Positions 18,109-30,388 of a stretch of 64,000 bases of DNA are shown piece after piece. The position numbers and the translations under genes were made by a program. The DNA lies in assembly GCA_937967645.1 (NCBI GenBank), contig CALBTT010000213.1:1-64000 (forward strand), in the 5' to 3' direction. Position 1 is the stretch's first letter. Each line of letters starts with the position of its first letter. The notes below the pieces were generated by a model, which was not told the origin of the DNA, made no database searches, and worked only from the letters and a program-made list of their open reading frames with translations. This stretch comes from an uncultured Zoogloea sp. (lineage in GTDB: Bacteria; Pseudomonadota; Gammaproteobacteria; Burkholderiales; Rhodocyclaceae).

Positions 18109-20175
18109 TTACTTGAACTGGCCCAGCGTCTGCACGAAGGCCTCGCAATCCGACTGGAGGCGGTCTTCCGCCGCCACCAGCTGTGCCCAGAAGCGCTCCT
18201 CGATGGGCGACACGGCCGTACGCACGGCGTAGCGCCGACGCGGCCGGACCTGCCCTTCGTTGCTGAAGATGTGCCCCATCAGGCGGTAGTGCCAGACATC
18301 GAGGTTGTAGCCGAGGAACATCAGGGAGCTCTTCTGGAAGCGCCGGGAAAAGGCACTGGGCGGCTTGGTATGTTCGTTCTCGAGGCGGCCCAGGAAAGTC
18401 ATGTGGTCGCTCTCGGTGATCACCACCGTATCGATGCCGGAGCGACGGTCGGCCAGCTCGTTGGCGAACGGCGACCCGACGATCTTGTAGATGATGCGGT
18501 CGCCATGTTCTCCCAGGTCCGACAGCAGCCAGTTGTCCGCCAGCTGGATGTCCACGGACGGTGTCCGCCCGCCGCGCCGGATCACCAGCAGGCGGCCATC
18601 CAGCCCGTCCTCCTCGGCGGTCAGGATGTGGGTGACCACCGTGAACGGCAGCCCGGCCTGCTCCAGCAAGCTCTCGAAGACCCAGTCGTAGCTGGCGGAG
18701 ACAATGATCCACGGGCTCGTCATGGCGGCCAGGAAGCGGTGGGTCTGAGTGGGCACGAAGCCGGCACTCTGCTCGGTCAGCACCGCGGTGAGGCGTCGCA
18801 GGAAGGCCCCCCGCTCACCTCCGAAGACCAACAGCAGATACTCCGCAGCCGTTGCCAGGGGGTAGCGCTCGTCCAGACGCATGCCGGCCTCCAGGCCAGC
18901 CGTCTCGATCAGCGCGCTGACCAGCCGGAAGGCGCTGAGCGGCCCGCTACCGAACACGCCATCGCCCAGCAGGGGCACCAGGCGCCCCTCATCCAGCGCT
19001 CCGCGGATGGCCAGGAAGAACTCCCGGTTGCCCCGCAGGGCGGTTGCAGTGGGCGCCGCAGTGGTACGCCGGGCGACTTCGCCACGGCTCGAATTGGTGT
19101 TGAAGCCCTTGCTGAGGGCATGCAGCTCGGGCGCATCCTGGTCGATGCGGCCCTGCACATAGCGGCAGATCTCGTCGGCCGTCAGGATGTTGTCGCCATC
19201 ATCGGCCTCGAAGGTCTCCACGCCATGCACGAACCAGCGCACCAGGCGCGACACGCCGGCGCCCCGCTCCGCCACGTCCTTGTCGAGCACCGTGCAACCC
19301 GACAGCACATACTTGCCCTGCCCCTGCCCCAGGTTCGAGACCAGGATGGACGGAATATCCACCTGCCCGCTGGCTTCCGGCACCAGGCTGAAGATGCAGT
19401 CGAGCAGGATCACCAGCTGCGAGGCCCCGCTTTCGTTGAGGGCCCGCTTGGCGATCCACTCCATGGAGATCGCCGTGGCATCCAGGTAGTCCAGCTCGGC
19501 GTCGTTGGGGCACAGGTAGAGGTCGCCCCGCGCGGAGAGCTTGGCGTGGCCGCAGTAGTAGAGCAACACGGTGTCGTTCGGGGAGGCGTCCTTGAAGACC
19601 TTCTGGAGGCTCTTCATCAGGCTGGTCTTCTCCGGATTGACCAGGGTCTCCACCTCGAAATGGGCATCCTCCTGCTCGGCCAGCAGGCGGCGCATGGCCT
19701 CCACGTTGGCCGAAGCCGACGCCGGTGCCTGGAAACCCGCCCCGTGGGCATAGGCATCCACGCCGACCAGCAGGGCCGAGCGGCTGCCACGCACCCGCTT
19801 CTCGATGGGCGCCACCACCAGGGCCTTCAGCCCGGGATCATCCGCCTCACCGCTCCAGGCTTTCAGGTTGATCCACTGGGACTCGGTGAAGCCCAGCGGC
19901 ACATCCTCGCCATCCAGACTCACCTGCAGCAAAGTCCGGCGCTGCGCCGCACGGCTGGCCTCCGAGCGCACGAAGTCACTGGCCCGGGCGGCTTCGCTCC
20001 ACAGCACCACCACGCAGCGCGCGGCGTCGATCTGCTCCTCCAGCTCCTTGCGCCAGGCACAGGCGGCGTCCAGATCCTTGTCCCACCACACCGAGAAATG
20101 TGCCGACAACACTTCCGCCAGCGCCTCCGCCCGGGCCCTGTCGGTGTGTCCGTAACTCAGGAAGATATCGGCCAT
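18109..20175 (-). CDS. TIR - caspase-like - SIR2-like fusion protein
   Basis: 688 aa with three domains in line. Residues 1-115 are a TIR domain (IFLSYGHTD, then SDFVRSE in which Glu72 sits at the NADase catalytic position). Residues 130-330 are a caspase/metacaspase-like peptidase with His210 (LYYCGH) and Cys260 (VILLDC) as the dyad. Residues 385-645 resemble the SIR2-like domain of defence proteins (PLLGDGVFGSG, VSASYDW, IYKIVGS, LMFLGYNLDVWHYR). In that last domain the catalytic Asn of TTNYD is Ser495 and the catalytic His of KLHG is Val566, so it is probably an inactive or binding module. GGAGG precedes the ATG. The gene is coupled to the STAND-WD40 gene. The whole looks like an abortive-infection effector; no immunity function has been shown here. 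Confidence 0.85.
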   Translation of the reverse strand: MADIFLSYGHTDRARAEALAEVLSAHFSVWWDKDLDAACAWRKELEEQIDAARCVVVLWSEAARASDFVRSEASRAAQRRTLLQVSLDGEDVPLGFTESQWINLKAWSGEADDPGLKALVVAPIEKRVRGSRSALLVGVDAYAHGAGFQAPASASANVEAMRRLLAEQEDAHFEVETLVNPEKTSLMKSLQKVFKDASPNDTVLLYYCGHAKLSARGDLYLCPNDAELDYLDATAISMEWIAKRALNESGASQLVILLDCIFSLVPEASGQVDIPSILVSNLGQGQGKYVLSGCTVLDKDVAERGAGVSRLVRWFVHGVETFEADDGDNILTADEICRYVQGRIDQDAPELHALSKGFNTNSSRGEVARRTTAAPTATALRGNREFFLAIRGALDEGRLVPLLGDGVFGSGPLSAFRLVSALIETAGLEAGMRLDERYPLATAAEYLLLVFGGERGAFLRRLTAVLTEQSAGFVPTQTHRFLAAMTSPWIIVSASYDWVFESLLEQAGLPFTVVTHILTAEEDGLDGRLLVIRRGGRTPSVDIQLADNWLLSDLGEHGDRIIYKIVGSPFANELADRRSGIDTVVITESDHMTFLGRLENEHTKPPSAFSRRFQKSSLMFLGYNLDVWHYRLMGHIFSNEGQVRPRRRYAVRTAVSPIEERFWAQLVAAEDRLQSDCEAFVQTLGQFK

Positions 20176-20199
20176 GCGCCCTCCTTCATCGGGCCTGCG

Positions 20200-20538
20200 C
20201 TATTGGGCGACCCCGGGTACCACGCCCCACGGGGTGTAGCAGGCGCAGGATGCGCCGACCGGCATGGCCACAGCCATCGGGCAGGGACCGGCACTGGTCA
20301 TGCACATCGAAGCGAAGCGGGGCCGCGGCATCTGCTGGGGCATCGGCACCGTCGGCGCCATGCCCTGCTGGGCGGTCCCGGCGCACAGGCGGTCGATCTC
20401 CAGGGGAGGCACCCCCTCATTGCGCAGCTGGATGCGCTCTCGCGTGGTGCAGTAGGCATCCGCGTCCGGCGCCATGCACAGGCATGCCAGGGCGGCCAGG
20501 GGAAAGATCAGGCGGGCACGGCTCTTCAAGGAAACCAT
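20200..20538 (-). CDS. Small exported cysteine-rich protein
   Basis: 112 aa with a signal peptide ending near ADA (about residue 28). The mature chain has seven or more cysteines, Met/Pro-rich stretches and a Gly-rich tail (CACYTPWGVVPGVAQ). The family was not recognised. It ends 24 bases before the TIR-caspase gene on the same strand, so it may be the first gene of that operon, though it could be an unrelated housekeeping gene. The start is the ATG at 20538 with AAAGGGGAAAG just upstream; CATATAAAT about 35 bases further up is a possible -10. Confidence 0.6.
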   Translation of the reverse strand: MVSLKSRARLIFPLAALACLCMAPDADAYCTTRERIQLRNEGVPPLEIDRLCAGTAQQGMAPTVPMPQQMPRPRFASMCMTSAGPCPMAVAMPVGASCACYTPWGVVPGVAQ

Positions 20539-20628
20539 CCACTTTCCCCTTCAATGCGCTGATTCATTTATATGGCGCAAACGGGGGAATGTCCATGGAA
20601 TCAGAAGATCCGGCCCCACCAGATGCAA

Positions 20629-20663
20629 CGAGGCCCCTGCCGGTTTCCCGGGCAGGGGCCTCG
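20629..20663 (-). terminator. Hairpin terminator after acnB
   Basis: Perfect 13-bp GC-rich inverted repeat (CGAGGCCCCTGCC, 20629-20641, with its complement at 20651-20663) and a 9-nt loop. It lies 43 bases past the acnB stop. T tracts on either side are short (TTT on +, TTG on -), so it may act mainly as a stable 3' hairpin. Confidence 0.6.
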
Positions 20664-20706
20664 TTTCACGCCGGGCGGGTCACGACCCGCGCCAGGTGGG
20701 TGACGC

Positions 20707-23295
20707 TTACATCTCGACGGTATCCGCCACCTCGGTGAAGGCGGGGATCTGGTCGAAGTTCATGTAGCGGTAGATCTCGGCGGCCTTGGCATTCACCACC
20801 TTGATCTGCTCCATGTACTCTTCCTTGGTCACGATCCGGCCGGCCAGGGCGCACATGGCGGCCAGCTCGGCGGAACCGAGGTAGACGCGGGTGTCGATGC
20901 CCAGACGGTTCGGGAAGTTGCGGGTCGAGGTGGAGATCGCGGTGGAACCCTTGCGGATCTGCGCCTGGTTGCCCATGCACAGGGAGCAGCCGGGCATTTC
21001 CATGCGGGCACCGGACTTGCCGAGAACGCCGTAGTAGCCTTCCTCGGTCAGGATCAGCGCATCCATCTTGGTCGGCGGAGCGATCCACAGGCGGGTCGGG
21101 ATGTCGGACTTGCCTTCCAGGACCTTGCCGGCGGCACGGAAGTGGCCGATGTTGGTCATGCAGGAGCCGATGAACACTTCGTCGATCTTGTCGCCGGCGA
21201 CTTCGGACAGCACCTTCACATCATCCGGGTCGTTCGGGCAGGCCAGGATCGGCTCGGTGACTTCGGCCAGGTCGATCTCGATCACGGCGGCGTACTGGGC
21301 GTTGGCGTCACCCTTCAGCAGGGTGCCGTTGGCGATCCAGTCTTCCATGGCGTTGATGCGACGCTTGAGGGTGCGGGCATCCTCGTAGCCTTCGGCGATC
21401 ATCCACTTCATCAGGGTGATGTTGGAACGCATGTACTCGACGATCGGCTCCTTGTTCAGGGCGATCGCGCAAGCAGCGGCAGAGCGCTCGGCAGCAGCGT
21501 CGGAGAGTTCGAACGCTTGCTCGACCTTCAGATCGGGCAGGCCTTCGATTTCCAGGATACGACCGGAGAAGACGTTCTTCTTGCCCTTCTTCTCGACGGT
21601 CAGCAGGCCGGCCTTGATGGCGTACAGCGGAATGGCGTTGACCAGGTCACGCAGGGTGATGCCAGGCTGCATCTTGCCCTTGAAGCGAACCAGCACGGAT
21701 TCCGGCATGTCCAGCGGCATGACGCCGGTGGCGGCAGCGAAGGCGACCAGGCCGGAACCGGCCGGGAAGGAGATGCCGATCGGGAAGCGGGTGTGCGAGT
21801 CACCGCCGGTACCCACGGTATCCGGCAGCAGCAGGCGGTTCAGCCAGGAGTGGATGACGCCGTCGCCCGGACGCAGCGAGACGCCGCCACGGGTCGAGAT
21901 GAAGGACGGCAGTTCGCGGTGCATCTTGACGTCGACCAGCTTCGGATAGGCCGCAGTGTGGCAGAAGGACTGCATGACGAGGTCGGCGGAGAAGCCGAGG
22001 CAGGCCAGATCCTTCAGTTCGTCGCGGGTCATCGGGCCGGTGGTGTCTTGCGAACCCACGGTGGTCATCTTCGGCTCGCAGTAAGTGCCCGGCAGGATGC
22101 CGGTCACGCCGCAGGCCTTGCCAACCATCTTCTGGGCCAGCGAGTAGCCCTTGCCGTCGTCGGCCGGGTTCTGCGGCAGGCGGAACAGGGTCGATTGCGG
22201 CAGGCCGAGGAATTCGCGGGCCTTGGTGGTCAGGCCACGGCCGATGATCAGCGGGATGCGACCGCCAGCACGGACTTCGTCGAGGATGACCAGGGTCTTC
22301 AGTTGCGATTCGGCAATCGTGGCACCGTTCTTGGTGGCGGTGACCTTGCCGGTAGCGCCATCGACCTTCAGTTCGATCTCGTCGCCCATGTCCATCTGGC
22401 CGGCGTCGATTTCGATCGGCAGGGCACCGGCATCTTCCATCGTGTTGAAGAAGATCGGGGCGATCTTGGAGCCCAGGCAGACGCCGCCGAAGCGCTTGTT
22501 CGGGACGAAGGGGATGTCTTCGCCGGTGAACCACAGCACCGAGTTGGTGGCGGACTTGCGGGAAGAACCGGTACCGACCACGTCGCCGACGTAGGCGATC
22601 AGGTTGCCCTTGGCAGCCAGCTTTTCCAGTTGCTTGATCGGGCCGCGCGAGCCCGGCTCGTCGGCTTCGATACCCGGACGCGGGTTCTTCAGCATGGCCA
22701 GGGCGTGCAGCGGGATGTCCGGACGGGACCAGGCGTCAGGCGCCGGGGACAGGTCGTCGGTGTTGGTTTCGCCGGTGACCTTGAAGACGGTCAGCTTCTG
22801 GGAAGCGGGGACTTCGGGGCGGGAGGTGAACCACTCGCCGTCGGCCCAGGATTGCAGCACGGCCTTGGCGTTGGCGTTGCCCTTGTCGGCGAGTTCCTTG
22901 ACGTCGTGGAAGAAGTCGAAGACCAGCAGGGTCTTCTTGAGGCCTTCAGCGGCCACCGGGCCCACTTCGGCGTCGCCGAGCAGGTCGATCAGGGGCTTGA
23001 CGTTGTAACCGCCAAGCATGGTGCCGAGCAGTTCGGTCGCCTTGGCGCGGGACACCAGCGCCACGGACAGCTCGCCCTTGGCAACCTTGGCCAGGAACTC
23101 GGCCTTGACCTTGGCCGCATCGTCCACACCGGCGGGAATGCGATAGGTCAGCAGTTCAACCAGGAAAGCCTCTTCGCCGGCCGGCGGGTTCTGCAGCAGT
23201 TCGACCAGGGCTTGGGTTTGCTGCTTCGACAGGGGCAGCGGCGGGATGCCGAGGGCGGCGCGCTCGGCAACATGCTGGCGATAGGCTTCAAGCAT
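20707..23295 (-). CDS. acnB: Aconitate hydratase B
   Basis: 862 aa, full length for AcnB. It interconverts citrate and isocitrate in the TCA cycle and, through loss of its [4Fe-4S] cluster, can bind mRNAs in other bacteria. It starts with the helical HEAT-like domain peculiar to AcnB ([22 protein letters not shown]). The cluster cysteines lie in [12 protein letters not shown] and [10 protein letters not shown]. The swivel and catalytic domains are intact. It is monocistronic, with its own promoter region upstream and a hairpin downstream. Confidence 0.97.
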   Translation of the reverse strand: MLEAYRQHVAERAALGIPPLPLSKQQTQALVELLQNPPAGEEAFLVELLTYRIPAGVDDAAKVKAEFLAKVAKGELSVALVSRAKATELLGTMLGGYNVKPLIDLLGDAEVGPVAAEGLKKTLLVFDFFHDVKELADKGNANAKAVLQSWADGEWFTSRPEVPASQKLTVFKVTGETNTDDLSPAPDAWSRPDIPLHALAMLKNPRPGIEADEPGSRGPIKQLEKLAAKGNLIAYVGDVVGTGSSRKSATNSVLWFTGEDIPFVPNKRFGGVCLGSKIAPIFFNTMEDAGALPIEIDAGQMDMGDEIELKVDGATGKVTATKNGATIAESQLKTLVILDEVRAGGRIPLIIGRGLTTKAREFLGLPQSTLFRLPQNPADDGKGYSLAQKMVGKACGVTGILPGTYCEPKMTTVGSQDTTGPMTRDELKDLACLGFSADLVMQSFCHTAAYPKLVDVKMHRELPSFISTRGGVSLRPGDGVIHSWLNRLLLPDTVGTGGDSHTRFPIGISFPAGSGLVAFAAATGVMPLDMPESVLVRFKGKMQPGITLRDLVNAIPLYAIKAGLLTVEKKGKKNVFSGRILEIEGLPDLKVEQAFELSDAAAERSAAACAIALNKEPIVEYMRSNITLMKWMIAEGYEDARTLKRRINAMEDWIANGTLLKGDANAQYAAVIEIDLAEVTEPILACPNDPDDVKVLSEVAGDKIDEVFIGSCMTNIGHFRAAGKVLEGKSDIPTRLWIAPPTKMDALILTEEGYYGVLGKSGARMEMPGCSLCMGNQAQIRKGSTAISTSTRNFPNRLGIDTRVYLGSAELAAMCALAGRIVTKEEYMEQIKVVNAKAAEIYRYMNFDQIPAFTEVADTVEM

Positions 23296-23430
23296 GGGTA
23301 GATCCTTCCTAGACGGTGGTTACGTGACAGTGTTTGCTGACTGGAGCGACCGGCCGTTTCGGGCCCGGAGCGCCTCTCCCGAATGGACTGGCACCTTGTT
23401 GTGGAATCGGTGGCGCCAAGTCTTATATAT

Positions 23431-23469
23431 ATTATATTTTATTTCTGCCCGGATTGTGCGAGCGCACAA
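23431..23469 (-). promoter_or_regulatory. acnB promoter with overlapping inverted repeat
   Basis: On the - strand TATAAT (23436-23431) lies in an A/T-rich tract upstream of acnB. Seventeen bases upstream of it, where a -35 should be, is a perfect inverted repeat TTGTGCG-AG-CGCACAA (23454-23469). A protein bound there would block or recruit polymerase. The spacing of the half-sites differs from the CRP/FNR consensus. Confidence 0.5.
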
Positions 23470-23502
23470 AAATCCTGCAAACCGGAGCGCCCCCGGGGCA
23501 GC

Positions 23503-23892
23503 TCAGGACTGCAGGTAGTCGGCGAGTACGCTCTCGACAGCCTTGAGATTGATCGGCTTGATCAGCAGGTCGTCGAAGCCCGCCTCGACCAGGCTCTGCT
23601 TCTCTTCCGGCAAGGCATGGGCAGTATAGGCGATGACGCGGAGGCCATTGAACTTGACGTCAGCGCGGAGCTTGGCCAGCACCTCCTCACCGGACATCCC
23701 GGGCATGCTGATGTCGAGCAGCACGATGTCGAAGCGCTCCGCCTCGAGGCGGGCCAGCGCGGCCGGACCGTCCTCGGCCTCCTCCGAACTCATGCCCAGG
23801 CGGGTCACGAAGGCCACCGCAAGGCGGCGGTTGATGGCGTTGTCGTCTACGACGAGGACACGTTTTCGGGAGGGGGACGGTGAAGAACTCAT
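23503..23892 (-). CDS. Stand-alone receiver domain response regulator
   Basis: 129 aa. Acidic pair VDDN, phospho-acceptor Asp in IVLLDISMPGMSG, Thr in AYTAHA and Lys in LIKPI are all present, so it should be phosphorylatable. There is no output domain. It starts 14 bases after the stop of the sensor kinase and is almost surely its partner, in effect the split-off receiver of a hybrid kinase. The stop lies 34 bases before the acnB promoter palindrome. Confidence 0.9.
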   Translation of the reverse strand: MSSSPSPSRKRVLVVDDNAINRRLAVAFVTRLGMSSEEAEDGPAALARLEAERFDIVLLDISMPGMSGEEVLAKLRADVKFNGLRVIAYTAHALPEEKQSLVEAGFDDLLIKPINLKAVESVLADYLQS

Positions 23893-23906
23893 CGATTGCA
23901 GGCCTG

Positions 23907-26453
<2,547 letters not shown>

Positions 26454-26643
26454 GGTCCCGTCCTCGGACGGCCCCCTCCCTTGGGGTGCCGAAAATTGTG
26501 CGCGTCGAACAAATCACCCAACGCATTTGGCGCGATCTGCGGACTTCTATCGGCCGGCCCCGGAAAATCTCAAGGGCTGGGTTGTACGCATGTCTTGATC
26601 CGCAAGCGCTCGTCGATCCAGAATGGCACTCCATTCAAGGTCC

Positions 26644-27042
26644 ATGACTCGCGCAATGCCATCTCCATGCCCCTGCGGCGGCGCCGCAGACTACGATCTC
26701 TGCTGTCGCCGCTACCTGGACGGGGACATTGCCCCCCCTGACGCCGAGGCCCTGATGCGCTCCCGTTACACGGCCTATACGCTGGGGCGGACCGACTACC
26801 TGCTGGCCACCTGGCAGGCGGCCCACCGCCCTGCCCCACAGGATCTCGACCACGATCCGTCGGTGAAATGGCTGGGCCTGCAGGTCAAGGCGTTCCGGCC
26901 GGTCGACGCGCATCACGCCACTGTCGAGTTCGTGGCCCGCTACAAGATTGGCGGTAGGGCTCACCGCCTGCATGAAACCAGCCGCTTCGTCCTGGAGGAC
27001 GGGCGCTGGCTCTACACGGATGGCGACATCCACTCCCACTGA
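26644..27042 (+). CDS. YchJ/UPF0225 family protein with SEC-C motif
   Basis: About 132 aa. The N terminus has the zinc-binding SEC-C pattern (SPCPCGG, then YDLCCRRYLDG), followed by the YchJ fold (ALMRSRYTAYTLGRTDYLLATW). The function of the family is not established; SEC-C zinc hooks mediate protein contacts, for example with SecB or ribosomes in SecA. The ATG at 26644 is preferred to 26623 because of the AAGG just before it. It diverges from the sensor kinase and precedes a GST gene by 24 bases. Confidence 0.85.
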   Translation: MTRAMPSPCPCGGAADYDLCCRRYLDGDIAPPDAEALMRSRYTAYTLGRTDYLLATWQAAHRPAPQDLDHDPSVKWLGLQVKAFRPVDAHHATVEFVARYKIGGRAHRLHETSRFVLEDGRWLYTDGDIHSH

Positions 27043-27066
27043 AGAAGAACGACAGGAAGACACAGC

Positions 27067-27678
27067 ATGAAGCTTTACTACGCACCCGGCGCCTGCTCCC
27101 TCTCCCCCCACATCGTGCTGCGGGAAGCCGGCTTCGATTTCTCCATCGAGCGGGTCAACCTGCGCAACCGGCAGACCGAATCGGGTCAGGATTTCGCGGA
27201 GATCAACCCGAAGGGCTACGTGCCGGCGCTGGTGCTGGACAACGGCGAGCTGCTCACCGAAGGCCCGGCCATCGTCCAGTACCTGGCTGACCAGGCCCCG
27301 GAAAAAGGCCTGCTGCCTCCGGTGGGCAGCCTGGATCGTGCGCGCGTGCAGGAGTGGCTGACCTTCATCGGCACGGAGTTGCACAAGAGCTTCAGCCCGC
27401 TGTTCAACCCCGCGGCCACCCCCGAGATGATCGACGCCGCCCGCGCCATGCTCAACCGCCGGCTGCCGGTGGCTGCGGCCGCCGTGGCCAGCCGTCCCTA
27501 TCTCGTGGGCGAGCGCTTCACGGTGGCGGACGCCTACCTGTTCGTGGTGCTGAGCTGGGCCCCGATGGTCAAGGTGGACCTGTCCGCCTGGCCGAGCCTC
27601 GCCGAGTTCTCGGCACGCATTGCCGCCCGGCCATGCGTTCAGGCCGCGCTGGAGGCTGAAGGCCTGAAGAAGGGTTGA
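27067..27678 (+). CDS. Glutathione S-transferase (beta class-like)
   Basis: 203 aa. The thioredoxin-like N-terminal domain carries Cys10 in PGACSLSPHI, the catalytic cysteine of bacterial beta-class GSTs. The cis-Pro motif (YVPAL) and the ESxAI-like glutathione contact (TEGPAIVQYL) are present. The C-terminal helical domain ends with the VADAYLF capping box. It is cytosolic and probably used in detoxification or disulfide handling. AGGAAG sits upstream of the ATG. Confidence 0.93.
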   Translation: MKLYYAPGACSLSPHIVLREAGFDFSIERVNLRNRQTESGQDFAEINPKGYVPALVLDNGELLTEGPAIVQYLADQAPEKGLLPPVGSLDRARVQEWLTFIGTELHKSFSPLFNPAATPEMIDAARAMLNRRLPVAAAAVASRPYLVGERFTVADAYLFVVLSWAPMVKVDLSAWPSLAEFSARIAARPCVQAALEAEGLKKG

Positions 27679-27694
27679 ACGCCCTCCCGCTGCA

Positions 27695-27913
27695 TCAACC
27701 CTGGGCTACGAGTTCGATCGTCTCACCGGCGAAATCGATCCGCTGCCCGGGGCGCAGCTTGGCCCGCTTGCGGTTCTCGATCTCCCCGTCCACCTGCACA
27801 TCACCATCGGCCACCCGCTGCTTGGCCTCTCCACCCGAACCGCACAGGCCCACGGCCTTGAGGAGCTGGTCGAGCTGGATGAATTCACCTTCAACGGCAA
27901 AACGGATGGTCAT
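27695..27913 (-). CDS. S4-domain RNA-binding protein (YbcJ-like)
   Basis: 72 aa from the ATG at 27913; the longer upstream frame has no family support. One S4 RNA-binding domain: FIQLDQLLKAVGLCGSGGEAK, then DVQVDGEIENRKRAKLRPG. This matches small YbcJ-type proteins thought to bind structured RNA. It converges on the GST gene, leaving 16 bases between stops. Confidence 0.88.
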   Translation of the reverse strand: MTIRFAVEGEFIQLDQLLKAVGLCGSGGEAKQRVADGDVQVDGEIENRKRAKLRPGQRIDFAGETIELVAQG

Positions 27914-28017
27914 GGGGCGGCTCCGGAGAATGAGGTAATACTGAAAAGGTCGGCGGATTGTGTCAGAGCCGGCACAATCCGCCAATCCTGTTCCGGCAGG
28001 CGCCAGATCAGGCAGGC

Positions 28018-28521
28018 TCAAGCAGGGATACGGAGCTTCTGGCCCGGGTAGATCTTGTCCGGATTGCCCAGCATCGGCTTGTTGGCCTCGAAGATCTTCA
28101 TGTAGGCATTGGCATTGCCATAGTAGGTCTTGGCGATGGCCGACAGGGTGTCGCCGCGCACCACGGTATGGAAGCGTGCCTCCGGCTCCGGGTTGAGCAC
28201 CTGGAGGCCGTCGTTCACATGCTCCACGCCATCCACGTTACCGCAGCACAGCAGGATCTTCTCGCGGGTGGCCTGATCCGCCACACTGCCGCTCACTGAT
28301 ACCGTACTGCTGGCACCGTCGAAGGCAAGCACCAGGGCGCTGGTGTCAAAGCCCTGGGCAGCCACGTAGGCGGTGATCGAAGCAGCCGCCTTGGCATTCA
28401 GCTCGGCCAGCTTGTCGGCCGCACCGGCATCGCCGCCTGACGCCGAGGCCTGCGCCTGCTCCACGTCCTTGCGGCCGAACAGCTTCTCGCCAGCATCCCG
28501 TACAAAACTCAGCAGCCCCAT
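28018..28521 (-). CDS. kbp: BON/LysM domain protein (Kbp/YgaU-like)
   Basis: 167 aa. A short N-terminal MGLLSFVRDAGEKLFG segment, a BON domain (about 45-110) and a C-terminal LysM domain (FHTVVRGDTLSAIAKTYYG, to the end) match E. coli Kbp/YgaU, a potassium-binding stress protein. There is no classical signal peptide, as in that family. Residues CCGN in the BON domain are unusual but in place of CGNV-type turns. Monocistronic. Confidence 0.88.
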   Translation of the reverse strand: MGLLSFVRDAGEKLFGRKDVEQAQASASGGDAGAADKLAELNAKAAASITAYVAAQGFDTSALVLAFDGASSTVSVSGSVADQATREKILLCCGNVDGVEHVNDGLQVLNPEPEARFHTVVRGDTLSAIAKTYYGNANAYMKIFEANKPMLGNPDKIYPGQKLRIPA

Positions 28522-28631
28522 GAAACACTCCTTGGATAAACGAGGGAGCGCTCAGCCTAAGCCCGGAAGGCTGACAGCGGCATCATGGATTTGTGTCGGT
28601 CTGTCACACTGCGCCCGCCAGCAGCAGGATG

Positions 28632-28964
28632 TCATTCTCCAAGCGGCGTCAGGCCATGCCGGCGGCGGGCACGCGCACAGCCCTCGTCGCCGATCCCCAG
28701 GGCCGCGTAGGGCGCGAAATCCCGGCACGGCCCTGGGCGGTTTGCATAGATGCTGCAGTGCGCCTGCCGGCCCACCTCGCCGACCAGGGCCACGCAGCGC
28801 GGCGGGCCGTCATCGGTGCCGCGCATGCGCATCAGGCTCGCCGTGACTGGCACCGCCAGGTCCACAGGCACACAGCCGCCGGGATACGACGCCAGGTCGG
28901 AGACATGGAAGTCGACCCGGAAGCTCGCGCAGCAGGCGCCGCATTCAAGACACGGGTCAGCCAT
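28632..28964 (-). CDS. YkgJ-family cysteine cluster protein
   Basis: 110 aa. Cysteines in CLECGACCASFRVDF, then PPRCVAL, HCSIYANRPGPCRDF and EGCARAR match the YkgJ family, thought to bind zinc or an Fe-S cluster. The role is unknown. It starts three bases after the stop of the SEC-C protein and is the last gene of the dusC operon. Confidence 0.85.
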   Translation of the reverse strand: MADPCLECGACCASFRVDFHVSDLASYPGGCVPVDLAVPVTASLMRMRGTDDGPPRCVALVGEVGRQAHCSIYANRPGPCRDFAPYAALGIGDEGCARARRRHGLTPLGE

Positions 28965-28967
28965 GGA

Positions 28968-29683
<716 letters not shown>

Positions 29684-29687
<4 letters not shown>

Positions 29688-30379
29688 GACGGGTTGTCCT
29701 CCAGTTTCGGTTGGGGATCGAGCTCCACCACACACCGGTAAAGGGTCTGGCCGGAATCCCGGTACTTGCGTTCAAAGGGTGTCAGGGGCGATGGCGCCTC
29801 GAAGGACTCCCAGGGCACCGGCCGGCCGATCAGCAGCCCCAGCGCCACGGAGAATTCTTCCACATAGATGTTCCAGTTGCTGCGGCACTCCAGGCGTCCG
29901 CCCAGCCTCGGCACGAAGGGGAACACCGGGTGGGCGTGCCAGCGCCGGCCAAGGTGCCCGATCTTGGGCCAAGGGTTGGGGTAGAGGATGTAATGGCGGG
30001 CCAGGTGGATGCCGGCCTCGGCCATCAGACGCCAGTAATCGACCAGATCGGCCCGCACGAAGACCATGTTCTTCGGCAACAGGGCGTCCGGGTAGGGCTT
30101 CTTGCGGCTGAGCCGGTCTTCCGACTGGTCGACGCCGATCACCCAGTGGTCGGGAAAGGCCCGGGCCAGCTGGATGGTGCTGTGCCCTACCCCACATCCG
30201 GCGTCGAGGATCAGCGGGGCCTGACCATCCCAACCCGCCAGGCTGTCGGCGAAGGCGGTCTTGTTGTAATCGAGGAAGGGCTTGCGGAAGTCGGACGCGG
30301 CGTGTTTGGCGACCCGCTCGACGAGCTGTTCGTGCACACCCGGCTGGGCGCTTTCGGGAATTCGGGAGTTGGCGTACAT
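29684..30379 (-). CDS. TrmB-like SAM-dependent methyltransferase
   Basis: 231 aa. SAM-binding motif LILDAGCGVGHST, acidic strand end GVDQSEDR, and YPNPWPK in place of the TrmB FPDPWPK motif. That makes it a relative of tRNA (guanine-N7) methyltransferase, although the NPW variant and the divergent C terminus suggest a paralogue that may act on another substrate. It lies nine bases after the dusC stop, so two tRNA-modification-type genes sit in one operon. Confidence 0.82.
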
Positions 30380-30388
30380 GAGCGGATT

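Noticed and set aside
18097..20562. 821-codon + strand frame opposite the TIR-caspase gene
   Set aside because: No ribosome site or domain, and the - strand carries three recognisable domains.
20629..20663. Considered as a transposon end or REP element
   Set aside because: Single copy in the window, next to a gene end, and best explained as the acnB 3' hairpin.
21142..23301. 719-codon + strand frame opposite acnB
   Set aside because: Antisense shadow of a fully conserved aconitase.
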